Shown here one piece after another: positions 1 through 7,273 of a stretch of 10,479 bases of DNA. Positions within the stretch are counted from its first letter, which is position 1, and each line of letters begins with the position of its first letter. The notes under the pieces were generated by a model. It was not told where the DNA came from and searched no databases. It saw nothing but the letters and a program-made list of their open reading frames with translations. The position numbers were made by a program, and so were the translations under genes. Location of the stretch: positions 1 to 10,479 of the forward strand of contig DUOU01000187.1 in the NCBI GenBank assembly GCA_012838685.1. The letters are read 5' to 3'. The DNA comes from Bacteroidota bacterium. GTDB lineage: Bacteria; Bacteroidota; Bacteroidia; Bacteroidales; VadinHA17.

Positions 1-129
1 CGAGAAAAAATAACATATAATCACGCTATTGAACATAATAAAATTAAGATTATATCACCATTTGGCAGGAACCGGACGCATATTTTTTTATGGTATTTGG
101 CAATGCTGAGCCTTTCGGGGTTCATCTGA
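1..129 (+). CDS. possible 3' end of an upstream gene (partial, unidentified)
   Basis: The first plus-strand frame is open from the window edge to a TGA at 127-129, giving 42 codons. The last half reads like a membrane segment (FLWYLAMLSLSGF) preceded by basic residues (GRNRTH), so it could be the C-terminus of an integral membrane protein. I do not recognise the family. A second frame is also open from 48 to a TGA at 162-164; it contains an ATG at 90 and its stop overlaps the start codon of the next gene as ATGA. The true reading frame is therefore uncertain, and a noncoding leader is also possible. No good TTTG/TAnnTTTG promoter was found in 1-160, which fits read-through from upstream. Confidence 0.3.
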   Translation, partial: REKITYNHAIEHNKIKIISPFGRNRTHIFLWYLAMLSLSGFI

Positions 130-160
130 CCTTTAAAAACAGATTAAAAAAAACAGACAA

Positions 161-1318
161 ATGAAAAAGAGTTTTGTCGTTTTATTCGCCCTTTTGATGG
201 TTGTTTGTGGTTGTTCCAGCAATAAAGTGGAGATCAGAGGAAAATTCGATAGGGGAACTTCGGAAAAGGTGATATACTTGTCAACAAACGACATCAACCG
301 CTATATTTTAACGGACTCCGCGAAAATAAGGAACAGTGCCTTTACCTTCAGGACATCCGTAGAAGAGCCCACATTCTATCATATTGGATTTTCCAACAAT
401 GAATTCGTAACAATACTTGCTTCACCCGGAGAAAAGATATCTCTCTCTTTCCATAGCAAGACTCCCGGCAACAACTATTCCGTTGAGGGTTCCAAGGGGT
501 CAGCTGATGTAAGGTTGCTCGACATTAAACTGTACTCCACCAAACGGAAACTCGACTCCCTGATGTTGTTATATTCAGAAACCCTGACCAATGAAAGCCA
601 CCCTGACCATATAAAGGAAATTGAGCGGACCTATGAACAGTTGGTGAAGGATCAGAGAAAAAACAATATAGAATATATTATAAGCAACCCATCCTCTTTT
701 GCCTCAATTTTCGCTCTTTACCAGCAATACGATGACCAGTCATATGTCCTTTATGATAAAAGGGATCTCCAGTATATAAAAATTGTTTCGGACTCCCTGT
801 CGAAATATTACCCTAAATCCAAAATCGTGATGTCGATTGTATCCGACCTTTCAAGGGGTAAAATGCAGTTGTTGTCGGAACAACTGGGAAACCTTGTCTC
901 ATCCGCACAGGAGACAACTCTTGATCCAAACCTGCTGGATATAAACGGGAACAGGGTAGCCCTATCCTCTTTAAGGGGCAAATATGTTCTTCTATCTTTC
1001 TATTCATACGCCTCCCAGGATTGTATCAACGAAAACCTGCAACTGAAAGAACTGTACAAAACTTATAAAACGAAGGGTCTTGAGATTTACCAGATCAATC
1101 TTGATGCCGACGAGGCAACGTGGAAAAACTACGTGAATTATGAGGAACTACCATGGATAAGTGTCAGGGAGGACGATCCGACACATCTTACAAACGCCAG
1201 GCTTTTCAATGTACAGACTCTTCCCTCAAATTACCTGTTCGATAGGGATGGCAAAATCATCGCGTCAAATTTGCACGGAAGAAACCTTGGGATCAAGTTT
1301 AACCAGATATTCAAATAG
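161..1318 (+). CDS. TlpA-like thioredoxin-fold lipoprotein with altered active site (DUF4369-type)
   Basis: Probable periplasm-facing lipoprotein of 385 residues. The N-terminus is a short basic stretch, a hydrophobic core and a cysteine-rich end (VVCGCSS); Cys18 preceded by Gly is the likelier lipidation site, Cys16 the alternative. Residues about 22-115 are strand-rich and resemble the DUF4369 domain that precedes thioredoxin domains in Bacteroidota. A helical linker follows (about 120-250), then an AhpC/TSA/TlpA-type thioredoxin fold (about 253-385) with the usual GKYVLLSF strand, a cis-proline loop (TLPS, Pro355) and the FDRDGKII strand. The active site, normally CxxC, reads Ser285-Gln-Asp-Cys288: the nucleophilic first cysteine is replaced by serine. 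Ordinary disulfide reductase activity is therefore doubtful, and a binding or structural role is possible. The start ATG follows an A-rich leader. The LpxH gene begins nine bases after its stop, so the two are probably co-transcribed. Confidence 0.85.
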   Translation: MKKSFVVLFALLMVVCGCSSNKVEIRGKFDRGTSEKVIYLSTNDINRYILTDSAKIRNSAFTFRTSVEEPTFYHIGFSNNEFVTILASPGEKISLSFHSKTPGNNYSVEGSKGSADVRLLDIKLYSTKRKLDSLMLLYSETLTNESHPDHIKEIERTYEQLVKDQRKNNIEYIISNPSSFASIFALYQQYDDQSYVLYDKRDLQYIKIVSDSLSKYYPKSKIVMSIVSDLSRGKMQLLSEQLGNLVSSAQETTLDPNLLDINGNRVALSSLRGKYVLLSFYSYASQDCINENLQLKELYKTYKTKGLEIYQINLDADEATWKNYVNYEELPWISVREDDPTHLTNARLFNVQTLPSNYLFDRDGKIIASNLHGRNLGIKFNQIFK

Positions 1319-1327
1319 AGATAACCA

Positions 1328-2089
1328 TTGGCCCAAAGAGATAAAATATATTTTTCTTCCGACTTCCATCTTGGTCTTACGGCAACTACCGATCCCCTGG
1401 AGCGTGAAAGGAGAGTTGTTGCCTGGTTAAGGGATGTCTCCGTTGATGCGAGAGAAATCTACCTTTTGGGAGATATATTCGATTTTTGGTGGGAATACAA
1501 AAAGGTGGTGCCCAAAGGGTTTACAAGGTTTTTGGGAACTATATCGGAACTAACAGACAATGGGATTACTGTCCATTTTTTTACAGGAAACCATGATATG
1601 TGGATAGGTGACTATCTTGAGAAAGAATGCGGAATGGTGACCCATATTGATCCCTTTATACTTGAAGCCGACAATAAGAGATTCTTTTTGGCTCATGGGC
1701 ACGGACTGGGTACAACCGACAACAGATACAAATTACTATTAAAAATATTCAACAACCGCCCGTTAAGAAAAATATATTCCGCCCTGCACCCCGCTATCGG
1801 TATCGCCATAGGCCACAAATGGTCGCTCAACTCCCGTCTCGGTAAGGGTATATCCGTTCCTTTCAAAGGTGAGGAAAAAGAGGAACTTGTAAGATTCGCC
1901 TCGTCATACCCTCAAGAGGAAAAGATAGATTATTTCATATTTGGTCACCGACATATTCCAATGACCATAAAACTTCCCGAAGGAAGGGAAATGTTGGTTT
2001 TGGGCTCCTGGATGAAAGGGGGAAGTTATGCTGTCTGGAACGGGAATACCCTGGAATTGAGGACACTTCCTATTCAAAGTTCCTGTTGA
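1328..2089 (+). CDS. lpxH: UDP-2,3-diacylglucosamine diphosphatase (LpxH-type metallophosphoesterase)
   Basis: Calcineurin-like metallophosphoesterase of 253 residues. By family it hydrolyses UDP-2,3-diacylglucosamine to lipid X and UMP in lipid A synthesis, at the inner face of the cytoplasmic membrane. All metal-binding motifs are present: SDFHLG (Asp12, His14), GDIFDFWW (Asp49), GNHD (Asn88, His89), AHGHG (His123) and GHRH (His207, His209). Length and motif spacing fit LpxH rather than the larger YfcE or SbcD phosphoesterases. The start is taken as TTG at 1328: an in-frame TAA at 1322-1324 excludes anything further upstream, and the next methionine (residue 91) lies beyond the first three motifs. 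Its 3' end overlaps the convergent SiaB-like gene by 20 bp. Uncertainty is mainly about substrate, since related Bacteroidota phosphoesterases are often annotated from sequence only. Confidence 0.85.
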   Translation: MAQRDKIYFSSDFHLGLTATTDPLERERRVVAWLRDVSVDAREIYLLGDIFDFWWEYKKVVPKGFTRFLGTISELTDNGITVHFFTGNHDMWIGDYLEKECGMVTHIDPFILEADNKRFFLAHGHGLGTTDNRYKLLLKIFNNRPLRKIYSALHPAIGIAIGHKWSLNSRLGKGISVPFKGEEKEELVRFASSYPQEEKIDYFIFGHRHIPMTIKLPEGREMLVLGSWMKGGSYAVWNGNTLELRTLPIQSSC

Positions 2090-3188
2090 TAGGTACCGTC
2101 ATATTGAAATAGGAGTAGGTCTCATTTATCGTGTCAAACCTGTAACCAAGCTTGGCGCCCGATTTGCGGGCCATATCTATCAAACCCATATTTCCGGTAC
2201 GTTCCGATTCCACGGTCTGTTCCGAAAGGGATTTCCGATAAAAATCCTTGAGATCGTCCCTATTGTACCTGTTGATCGTGTCTATCTTCTCCTTAAGTAC
2301 AGGAACCTCTTCGTTTCTGATCAGGTTGCCGGTAGTGAGCCGATAATCCTGTCCCTCAAGTTTCAGTATCACCACGGGCATTCCATATAAATCTTCGGCC
2401 TGCTTTTCCACGCCATACTTGGACATATTCTCCATAGTTTCCACCAAGACACTGAAAACTCTTCTCCTAACAGTGCTGTCTATCATATCCTCCAGAAGTT
2501 TGGTCTCATTAAACGAAATGACCTCTTCACCTATATCGGAGGTAATACGACCCGACCATATCATATATATATTGTTGGCGGTCATCAGTTTCTCCAGGTT
2601 GGCCACACTATCGCCACGAAAACTTTTTTGTCTGTCACCGGCCTGATGCAACCCCATACCCTCTGAATCAACGGTCTTATTAAGGATGAAATATGATTTT
2701 TCGTCGTCTATCTCCAAAAAGTCGTAATCCAGCCTGTTCCCCGTCTTTTTTGCCATCTCGATAAGACCAAGGCCCGCCCCCCCTTTGCTGCTGATCTTTG
2801 AGTTGCTCAACATCCGTCTGTAAACCGATCGTATCTCATCAACATTCAATTTGTTTATCCCATCCAGCCGTTCCTTCAGATCAGGAATATTGGATGATGA
2901 GATCACGTTTCCCGTGGATACGGAATAACCGCCATCTGTCTTTGAATAGACAACTATGGACATAGCGGCCGTATCACAACTATCTTTATGCCTGCTCACG
3001 TTCTGAAGACTCTCAAGGACGAACATGAACAGTCTTTTCCTTCCCAAATAACTGAACTCCGATCGCTCCATCTCTTTCTCAAGGAGCAGTAAAAGAGGAA
3101 CCGAATTTTCACTGGTAATAACACCTCTATATACGAACAAGAGGTTCTCCTCTCTCATTTTTTCGCGAATCTGGTCTATGGTATCCAT
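2070..3188 (-). CDS. tandem SiaB-like (DUF6272) protein kinase, two domains
   Basis: Protein of 372 residues made of two copies of the SiaB-family fold (about 1-172 and 193-368). SiaB of Pseudomonas is a GHKL-type ATPase that phosphorylates its partner SiaC; single-domain relatives of about 185 residues are common in Bacteroidota. Each copy has an N-box-like helix (E59-LQN63 and E250-TMEN254), a TGN motif (residues 92-94 and 286-288), a PxLKExxDxIN segment and a GLIxMAxKxG helix. Copy 1 keeps the glycine-rich loop KGGAGLG (135-141); copy 2 has RTGNMG at the same place (330-335), so its ATP lid may be impaired. An in-frame ATG 60 bases upstream (3248) exists, but the start at 3188 fits the family N-terminus (MDTI) and lies downstream of a good promoter that the longer form would overlap. 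No SiaC-like gene is in the window. Substrate and pathway are unknown. Confidence 0.75.
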   Translation of the reverse strand: MDTIDQIREKMREENLLFVYRGVITSENSVPLLLLLEKEMERSEFSYLGRKRLFMFVLESLQNVSRHKDSCDTAAMSIVVYSKTDGGYSVSTGNVISSSNIPDLKERLDGINKLNVDEIRSVYRRMLSNSKISSKGGAGLGLIEMAKKTGNRLDYDFLEIDDEKSYFILNKTVDSEGMGLHQAGDRQKSFRGDSVANLEKLMTANNIYMIWSGRITSDIGEEVISFNETKLLEDMIDSTVRRRVFSVLVETMENMSKYGVEKQAEDLYGMPVVILKLEGQDYRLTTGNLIRNEEVPVLKEKIDTINRYNRDDLKDFYRKSLSEQTVESERTGNMGLIDMARKSGAKLGYRFDTINETYSYFNMTVPINRNFE

Positions 3189-3218
3189 ACAAGTGCGTTG
3201 GGGGTTAAAATTCGGATT

Positions 3219-3249
3219 GAAAGGTAGATATATTTTATTAATCCACAAA
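3219..3249 (-). promoter_or_regulatory. candidate Bacteroidota promoter for the tandem SiaB-like gene
   Basis: On the minus strand a TTTG (3249-3246) is followed after 19 bases by TACCTTTC (3226-3219), matching the Bacteroidota consensus TTTG / TAnnTTTG with one mismatch in the last base. It lies in the 63-bp gap after the yifB stop and would give a leader of roughly 25 bases before the ATG at 3188. It supports both an independent transcript and the shorter start. Confidence 0.55.
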
Positions 3250-3251
3250 AT

Positions 3252-4790
3252 CTATCCAGCCCAACCTTCCCTGTCAAGATTCCTGTAATTTATTGCCTCG
3301 CACAGATGCTCCGCTGTTATGTTATCTGAACCGGAAAGATCCGCTATTGTTCTCGACACCTTCAAAATCCTGTCGTATGCCCGGGCCGATAAACCTCTCG
3401 CTTCCATGGCCATCTTCAATATAGCAACACCCTCGTTATCCAACTGGCAGTATCTCTTCAACATTGAGGTGGTCATCTGTGAATTGGCGTAAACACCCTG
3501 ATAAGCCGCGAATCTCTCCTTCTGTATCTTCCTGGCGCCTATCACTCTTCTCCCGATATCACGGGAAGATTCCAATTTTTGGCCTGAAACCATTTTATCA
3601 TAATTGACCGGTGTAACCTCGATATGAATATCTATCCTATCGAGTAACGGACCCGAGATCCTGTTCAGATATTTCTGCACCGTTCCCGGGGTACAGAGAC
3701 ATTCTCTTTCGGGATGGTTATGGAATCCACAGGGACATGGATTCATCGACGCTATCAACATGAAGTTCGAGGGGTAATCCACGGCGCTTCTGGCCCTGGA
3801 AATTGTTATGACCCTGTTTTCCAGCGGTTGGCGCATCACCTCCAGCACTGCCCGCTGGAACTCGGGCAACTCATCCAGAAAAAGTACCCCGTTATGGGCC
3901 AATGAGATCTCTCCCGGCTGCGGGTTGGAACCTCCGCCAACAAGGGCAATATTTGAAATCGTGTGATGGGGGCTCCGGAAGGGCCTTTTTGTCATCAATG
4001 TCGAATTCTTGTCGAGTTTCCCCGCCACCGAATGGATTTTTGTTGTCTCCAGGGCCTCTTCAATGGACAATGGCGGCATAATTGTGGGCAACCTCTTGGC
4101 TAACATTGTCTTTCCGGAACCGGGAGGTCCAATCATTATCAGGTTATGGTGACCGGCAGCGGCCACTTCAAGAGCCCGTTTAACGCTCTCCTGTCCCCTT
4201 ACATCGGCAAAATCTATTTCCCACTGGCCGGCTTCACCGGAAAAAAGACAGTCTATATCAACCTTCACAGGTTGCCTGCCGGAGGGATTGTCCAAAAAAT
4301 CCCTTACCTCGCCCAGATTAGCCATGCCATAGACACTGAGACCTCCAACCACAGCTGCCTCCCTGGCGTTTGCCTCCGGCACGATCATCCCCTTGAATCC
4401 CTCCTCCTTTGCCTTCAACGCTATAGGCAATATTCCCTTTACAGATTGTAGTGAACCGTCAAGCGACAATTCACCGACAATCACGAATGATTCCAGTAAG
4501 TGGGCGGCAACCTTTCCATCGGCCGCCATTATCCCTATCGCCAAAGGGAGATCATAGCCCGCTCCTACCTTGCGGATATCGGCCGGCGCCATATTTATGA
4601 CAACCTGTTTCCCCGGCCAATGGAGTCCAATTGAGCGTAAAGCCGATTCAATGCGTTGTTGGCTCTCCTTTACAGAAATATCGGGTAAACCCACAAGATA
4701 AAATTTTATGCCGCGCGACACGTTGACCTCTACGGTGATAATCTCCGCCTCTATACCACTTACGGCTCCTGAAAATGTTTTTATCAGCAT
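3252..4790 (-). CDS. yifB: YifB/ComM family Mg-chelatase-like AAA+ ATPase
   Basis: Cytoplasmic AAA+ protein of 512 residues. The family includes ComM, a hexameric helicase that aids branch migration during natural transformation; the role in Bacteroidota is less clear. The N-terminal ChlI-like domain (about 20-140, with a GLPDxxVKES segment) is followed by the magnesium-chelatase ATPase core: Walker A GPPGSGKT (221-228), Walker B VLFLDELPE (302-310), a cysteine-rich CPCG...CLC segment (Cys352, 354, 364, 366) typical of the family and possibly metal-binding, and an arginine-finger region LLDRIDIH (Arg385). The C-terminal Mg-chelatase domain covers about 415-508. The open frame extends 38 codons further upstream (to 4904), but MLIKTFSGAV at 4790 is the conserved family N-terminus and the extra residues look like translated intergenic sequence. 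The gene appears intact, with a promoter candidate just upstream. Confidence 0.93.
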   Translation of the reverse strand: MLIKTFSGAVSGIEAEIITVEVNVSRGIKFYLVGLPDISVKESQQRIESALRSIGLHWPGKQVVINMAPADIRKVGAGYDLPLAIGIMAADGKVAAHLLESFVIVGELSLDGSLQSVKGILPIALKAKEEGFKGMIVPEANAREAAVVGGLSVYGMANLGEVRDFLDNPSGRQPVKVDIDCLFSGEAGQWEIDFADVRGQESVKRALEVAAAGHHNLIMIGPPGSGKTMLAKRLPTIMPPLSIEEALETTKIHSVAGKLDKNSTLMTKRPFRSPHHTISNIALVGGGSNPQPGEISLAHNGVLFLDELPEFQRAVLEVMRQPLENRVITISRARSAVDYPSNFMLIASMNPCPCGFHNHPERECLCTPGTVQKYLNRISGPLLDRIDIHIEVTPVNYDKMVSGQKLESSRDIGRRVIGARKIQKERFAAYQGVYANSQMTTSMLKRYCQLDNEGVAILKMAMEARGLSARAYDRILKVSRTIADLSGSDNITAEHLCEAINYRNLDREGWAG

Positions 4791-4825
4791 ATCTGTTCCA
4801 TTTAGCACATACGAAAACTTAATGT

Positions 4826-4855
4826 CAAATATAACTATAATGATCCGTAAACAAA
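4826..4855 (-). promoter_or_regulatory. candidate promoter for yifB
   Basis: The minus strand carries TATATTTG (4833-4826), an exact match to TAnnTTTG, with TTTG 18 bases upstream (4855-4852); a second TTTG with a 23-base spacer lies at 4860-4857. The -7 element is about 35 bases from the ATG at 4790. This places the promoter inside the longer yifB frame, again favouring the shorter start. It sits in the 174-bp divergent spacer between yifB and the patatin gene. Confidence 0.5.
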
Positions 4856-4867
4856 ACAAAAAGTTTG

Positions 4868-4876
4868 TTATCCACA
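4868..4876 (+). other. single DnaA-box-like 9-mer
   Basis: TTATCCACA matches the consensus DnaA box TTATNCACA exactly. It lies in the divergent spacer, just upstream of the yifB promoter candidate. Only one perfect copy was noticed, so this is not evidence for an origin; it may be chance or a regulatory site. Confidence 0.2.
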
Positions 4877-4964
4877 TACTTTCCGCCTGTTTTTTTTCGT
4901 ACACAATAATCGTGTTCGTGAACTTAAAAATCGATATTTTAGCGGCATATAACCAAATCGGATC

Positions 4965-7253
4965 ATGAACTTCAGAAAGTCTGTTGCTTTTCTTCTCTGT
5001 TTGTGCGCTATAACGACAACATTCCCATCACCGCCCGATACAATAACAAAACCCGGTGAACGGAAAAAGGTGGGTCTGGTTCTCAGCGGTGGTGGAGCCA
5101 AAGGGGTAGCGCATATCGGAGTGTTGAAAGTACTTGAGGAGGTAGGCATTCCAATCGACTATATCGCCGGCACCAGTATGGGCGCTATTGTGGGCGGACT
5201 CTATGCCATAGGGTACAGCCCCGCCGTACTCGACAGTATCGTGAGTATCCAGGATTGGCAAAACCTTCTTTCGAACCAGATTTCGCGCGACAAACTGCTT
5301 TTTACAGAGAAGGAGATAAACGACAAAACTTTGCTCTCCATACCTTTCTCCAGCGACAGGTTTAAAATTCCCACCGGGGTGTTGTCCGGCGAGAGCGTGC
5401 TCAACATGCTTACGGTCTACACCACTGGTTATCATTCCATGGCAACATTCGACAGCCTCCCCGTTCCATTTGCCTGTGTGGCATACGACCTGGAAACAGG
5501 CGACGAGGTTATAATACGGGAGGGAAATCTGGCCACCGCTATCAGGGCAAGCATGTCCATTCCCGGAGTTTTTTCCACTGTCCAGATCGACAATAAGATA
5601 TTGATTGACGGGGGGGTAATAAACAATTTTCCCGTGGATGTTGTTCGCGCTATGGGAGCCGAAGTAGTCATAGGTGTGGATGTAAGTATGGTTACCGAAA
5701 AACGCGACATTATTGAGGAGGAAAGCCTATCCGATGTCGAATATGGTAGTTTGACCTACATCTATACAAAGATGATCGACCGTCTTGGCAAGGAGAAACT
5801 GTTGAAAAACATTGAAAACACCGATTTTTACCTACATCCCGATGCGGCCCCCTTCACGACAACAAGCTTTACATCACAAGCGATAGATACCCTGTTGCTG
5901 AGAGGAGAAAAGATCGCTAGGGAAAATATCGACAGTTTGGTCGCCTTGAAGAAAATGATTTACAACGGATTTGAAGAGAGTTACAAACTTCCCGGAAACC
6001 GCCCTGAAAACAACGGCTACCCCATCAGCGATACTATCCAGTTGGGAAAGATATTTTTCTCGGGAATCGGTCTCCTCAACGAGCCCAACTTACGGCAGAT
6101 GTTCCGTTTCAAAGAGAACTCAACCATCAGCCACCAACAGATTCTCGATGGTCTCGAGATGTTGAAGGGAACGGGACTTTTCTCATCCGTATCCTATCAC
6201 CTCGACAATTATAAACAGGAGCAATACGACCTTATTGTCGATTGTGCGGAGAGAAGCATGAGTACACTGAATTTAGGGATCCGTTTCGACACCAGGGAGA
6301 TATCCTCCGGTTACCTTAACGCCATATGGTCGCCTAGTAACCTTCATGGAGCCATAGTTGAGTTCAAGGGAAGACTATCTTCAAGTCCCTATGCCAACGT
6401 GGGGCTCTACTATCAAAACGCTTGGGTGGGTCGTTTCGGTATGTCGTATCAGTACCAAAAGTCGAATATGACGGTCCACAACAGTCTCGACTCGATCGGA
6501 AGGAACGCCATATTCGCCAAGAGCACGGTAAACATCGACATAGCCAACTTTTATTACAGGAACTTCAACTTTGCCTTAACGGTCAAATACGACCATTTTG
6601 TTCCTTATTCAAGTGAATTCTTCAGAAACCACCTTTCTTTGGGCAACCTGAACAAAGAGCATCTTATCGTTTACAAAGCCGGGGTAAAATATGACAACCT
6701 TGATCATGCTTTCTTCCCCTCCAAAGGGGTAAGGCTTAAGGCGGGATATTCATTTTATACTGACGATTTTTTGGGATACAGGGAAGATAAACCTTTCAGG
6801 TCGACCGAACTATCACTGCTCGGTGTTGTCTCCGCCGGCAAACGGTTTACCATGAGCGGATCATTTTATGGCAGGTTCCTTAGCCGCAGTGATATTCCCT
6901 TTTCATGCGAAAATTTTGTTGGGGGCATAATTCCTGATTATTATGTTGACGGTCAACTCCCATTTTACGGAATAAGCAGCGTGGCCGCCGTTTCCAAAAG
7001 GGTGTCGATCATAACTTTGGAGATAAGATGCAAGATAGCGCCAAACCATTATGTTTGGATCAAGGGAAACAACGCCGGAATAAACAATCTCTTCACGGAA
7101 TATTTTGATACCAACAGCGGGTACTACCTATGGGGCGGAGCTGTCGGCTTCTCCCTGAACAGTCCCGTTGGTCCCCTCGATATGATGATCAACTTCAGCA
7201 ACCATAAAGGAGGCGATGGGGGATTTTATATCAATCTGGGAAAATACTTTTAG
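4965..7253 (+). CDS. patatin-like phospholipase fused to POTRA and outer-membrane barrel
   Basis: Outer-membrane protein of 762 residues. A signal peptide (about 1-22) precedes a patatin domain (about 35-330) with the full catalytic set: oxyanion hole GGGAKG (42-47), nucleophile elbow GTSMG with Ser71, and DGG with Asp215. Residues about 358-429 form a single POTRA-like repeat (IQLGKIFFSGIGLL ... LKGTGLFSSVSYHL). The rest (about 433-762) is a predicted BamA/Omp85-type beta-barrel with alternating aromatic strands, FFPSKG, a SPVGPLDM segment near the end and a terminal phenylalanine. The order patatin-POTRA-barrel is that of type Vd autotransporters such as PlpD and FplA, whose patatin domain hydrolyses phospholipids. 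Whether the enzyme is released, surface-held or periplasmic here cannot be told. The only -7-like element upstream, TATTTTAG at 4935-4942, is imperfect and lacks a clear upstream partner. The gene is complete and monocistronic. Confidence 0.92.
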   Translation: MNFRKSVAFLLCLCAITTTFPSPPDTITKPGERKKVGLVLSGGGAKGVAHIGVLKVLEEVGIPIDYIAGTSMGAIVGGLYAIGYSPAVLDSIVSIQDWQNLLSNQISRDKLLFTEKEINDKTLLSIPFSSDRFKIPTGVLSGESVLNMLTVYTTGYHSMATFDSLPVPFACVAYDLETGDEVIIREGNLATAIRASMSIPGVFSTVQIDNKILIDGGVINNFPVDVVRAMGAEVVIGVDVSMVTEKRDIIEEESLSDVEYGSLTYIYTKMIDRLGKEKLLKNIENTDFYLHPDAAPFTTTSFTSQAIDTLLLRGEKIARENIDSLVALKKMIYNGFEESYKLPGNRPENNGYPISDTIQLGKIFFSGIGLLNEPNLRQMFRFKENSTISHQQILDGLEMLKGTGLFSSVSYHLDNYKQEQYDLIVDCAERSMSTLNLGIRFDTREISSGYLNAIWSPSNLHGAIVEFKGRLSSSPYANVGLYYQNAWVGRFGMSYQYQKSNMTVHNSLDSIGRNAIFAKSTVNIDIANFYYRNFNFALTVKYDHFVPYSSEFFRNHLSLGNLNKEHLIVYKAGVKYDNLDHAFFPSKGVRLKAGYSFYTDDFLGYREDKPFRSTELSLLGVVSAGKRFTMSGSFYGRFLSRSDIPFSCENFVGGIIPDYYVDGQLPFYGISSVAAVSKRVSIITLEIRCKIAPNHYVWIKGNNAGINNLFTEYFDTNSGYYLWGGAVGFSLNSPVGPLDMMINFSNHKGGDGGFYINLGKYF

Positions 7254-7273
7254 AGGTTTCGCGTATCTGTTTT

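Noticed and set aside
61..99. TTTG (61) and GGTATTTG (92-99) as a promoter for the lipoprotein gene
   Set aside because: The -7 part lacks the TA, and the spacing of 27 bases is outside the usual range.
3714..4451. Plus-strand open frames opposite yifB (3714-3905, 4146-4451)
   Set aside because: They are antisense to the highly conserved ATPase and ChlI regions of yifB and have no recognisable domains; they are shadows of its codon use.
4791..4904. N-terminal extension of yifB by 38 codons
   Set aside because: The extension spans the yifB promoter candidate, looks like translated AT-rich spacer, and the conserved family N-terminus begins at 4790.
5028..5710. Minus-strand open frames opposite the patatin domain
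   Set aside because: The patatin catalytic motifs are on the plus strand in an intact 762-codon frame; the antisense frames lack any domain or start context.
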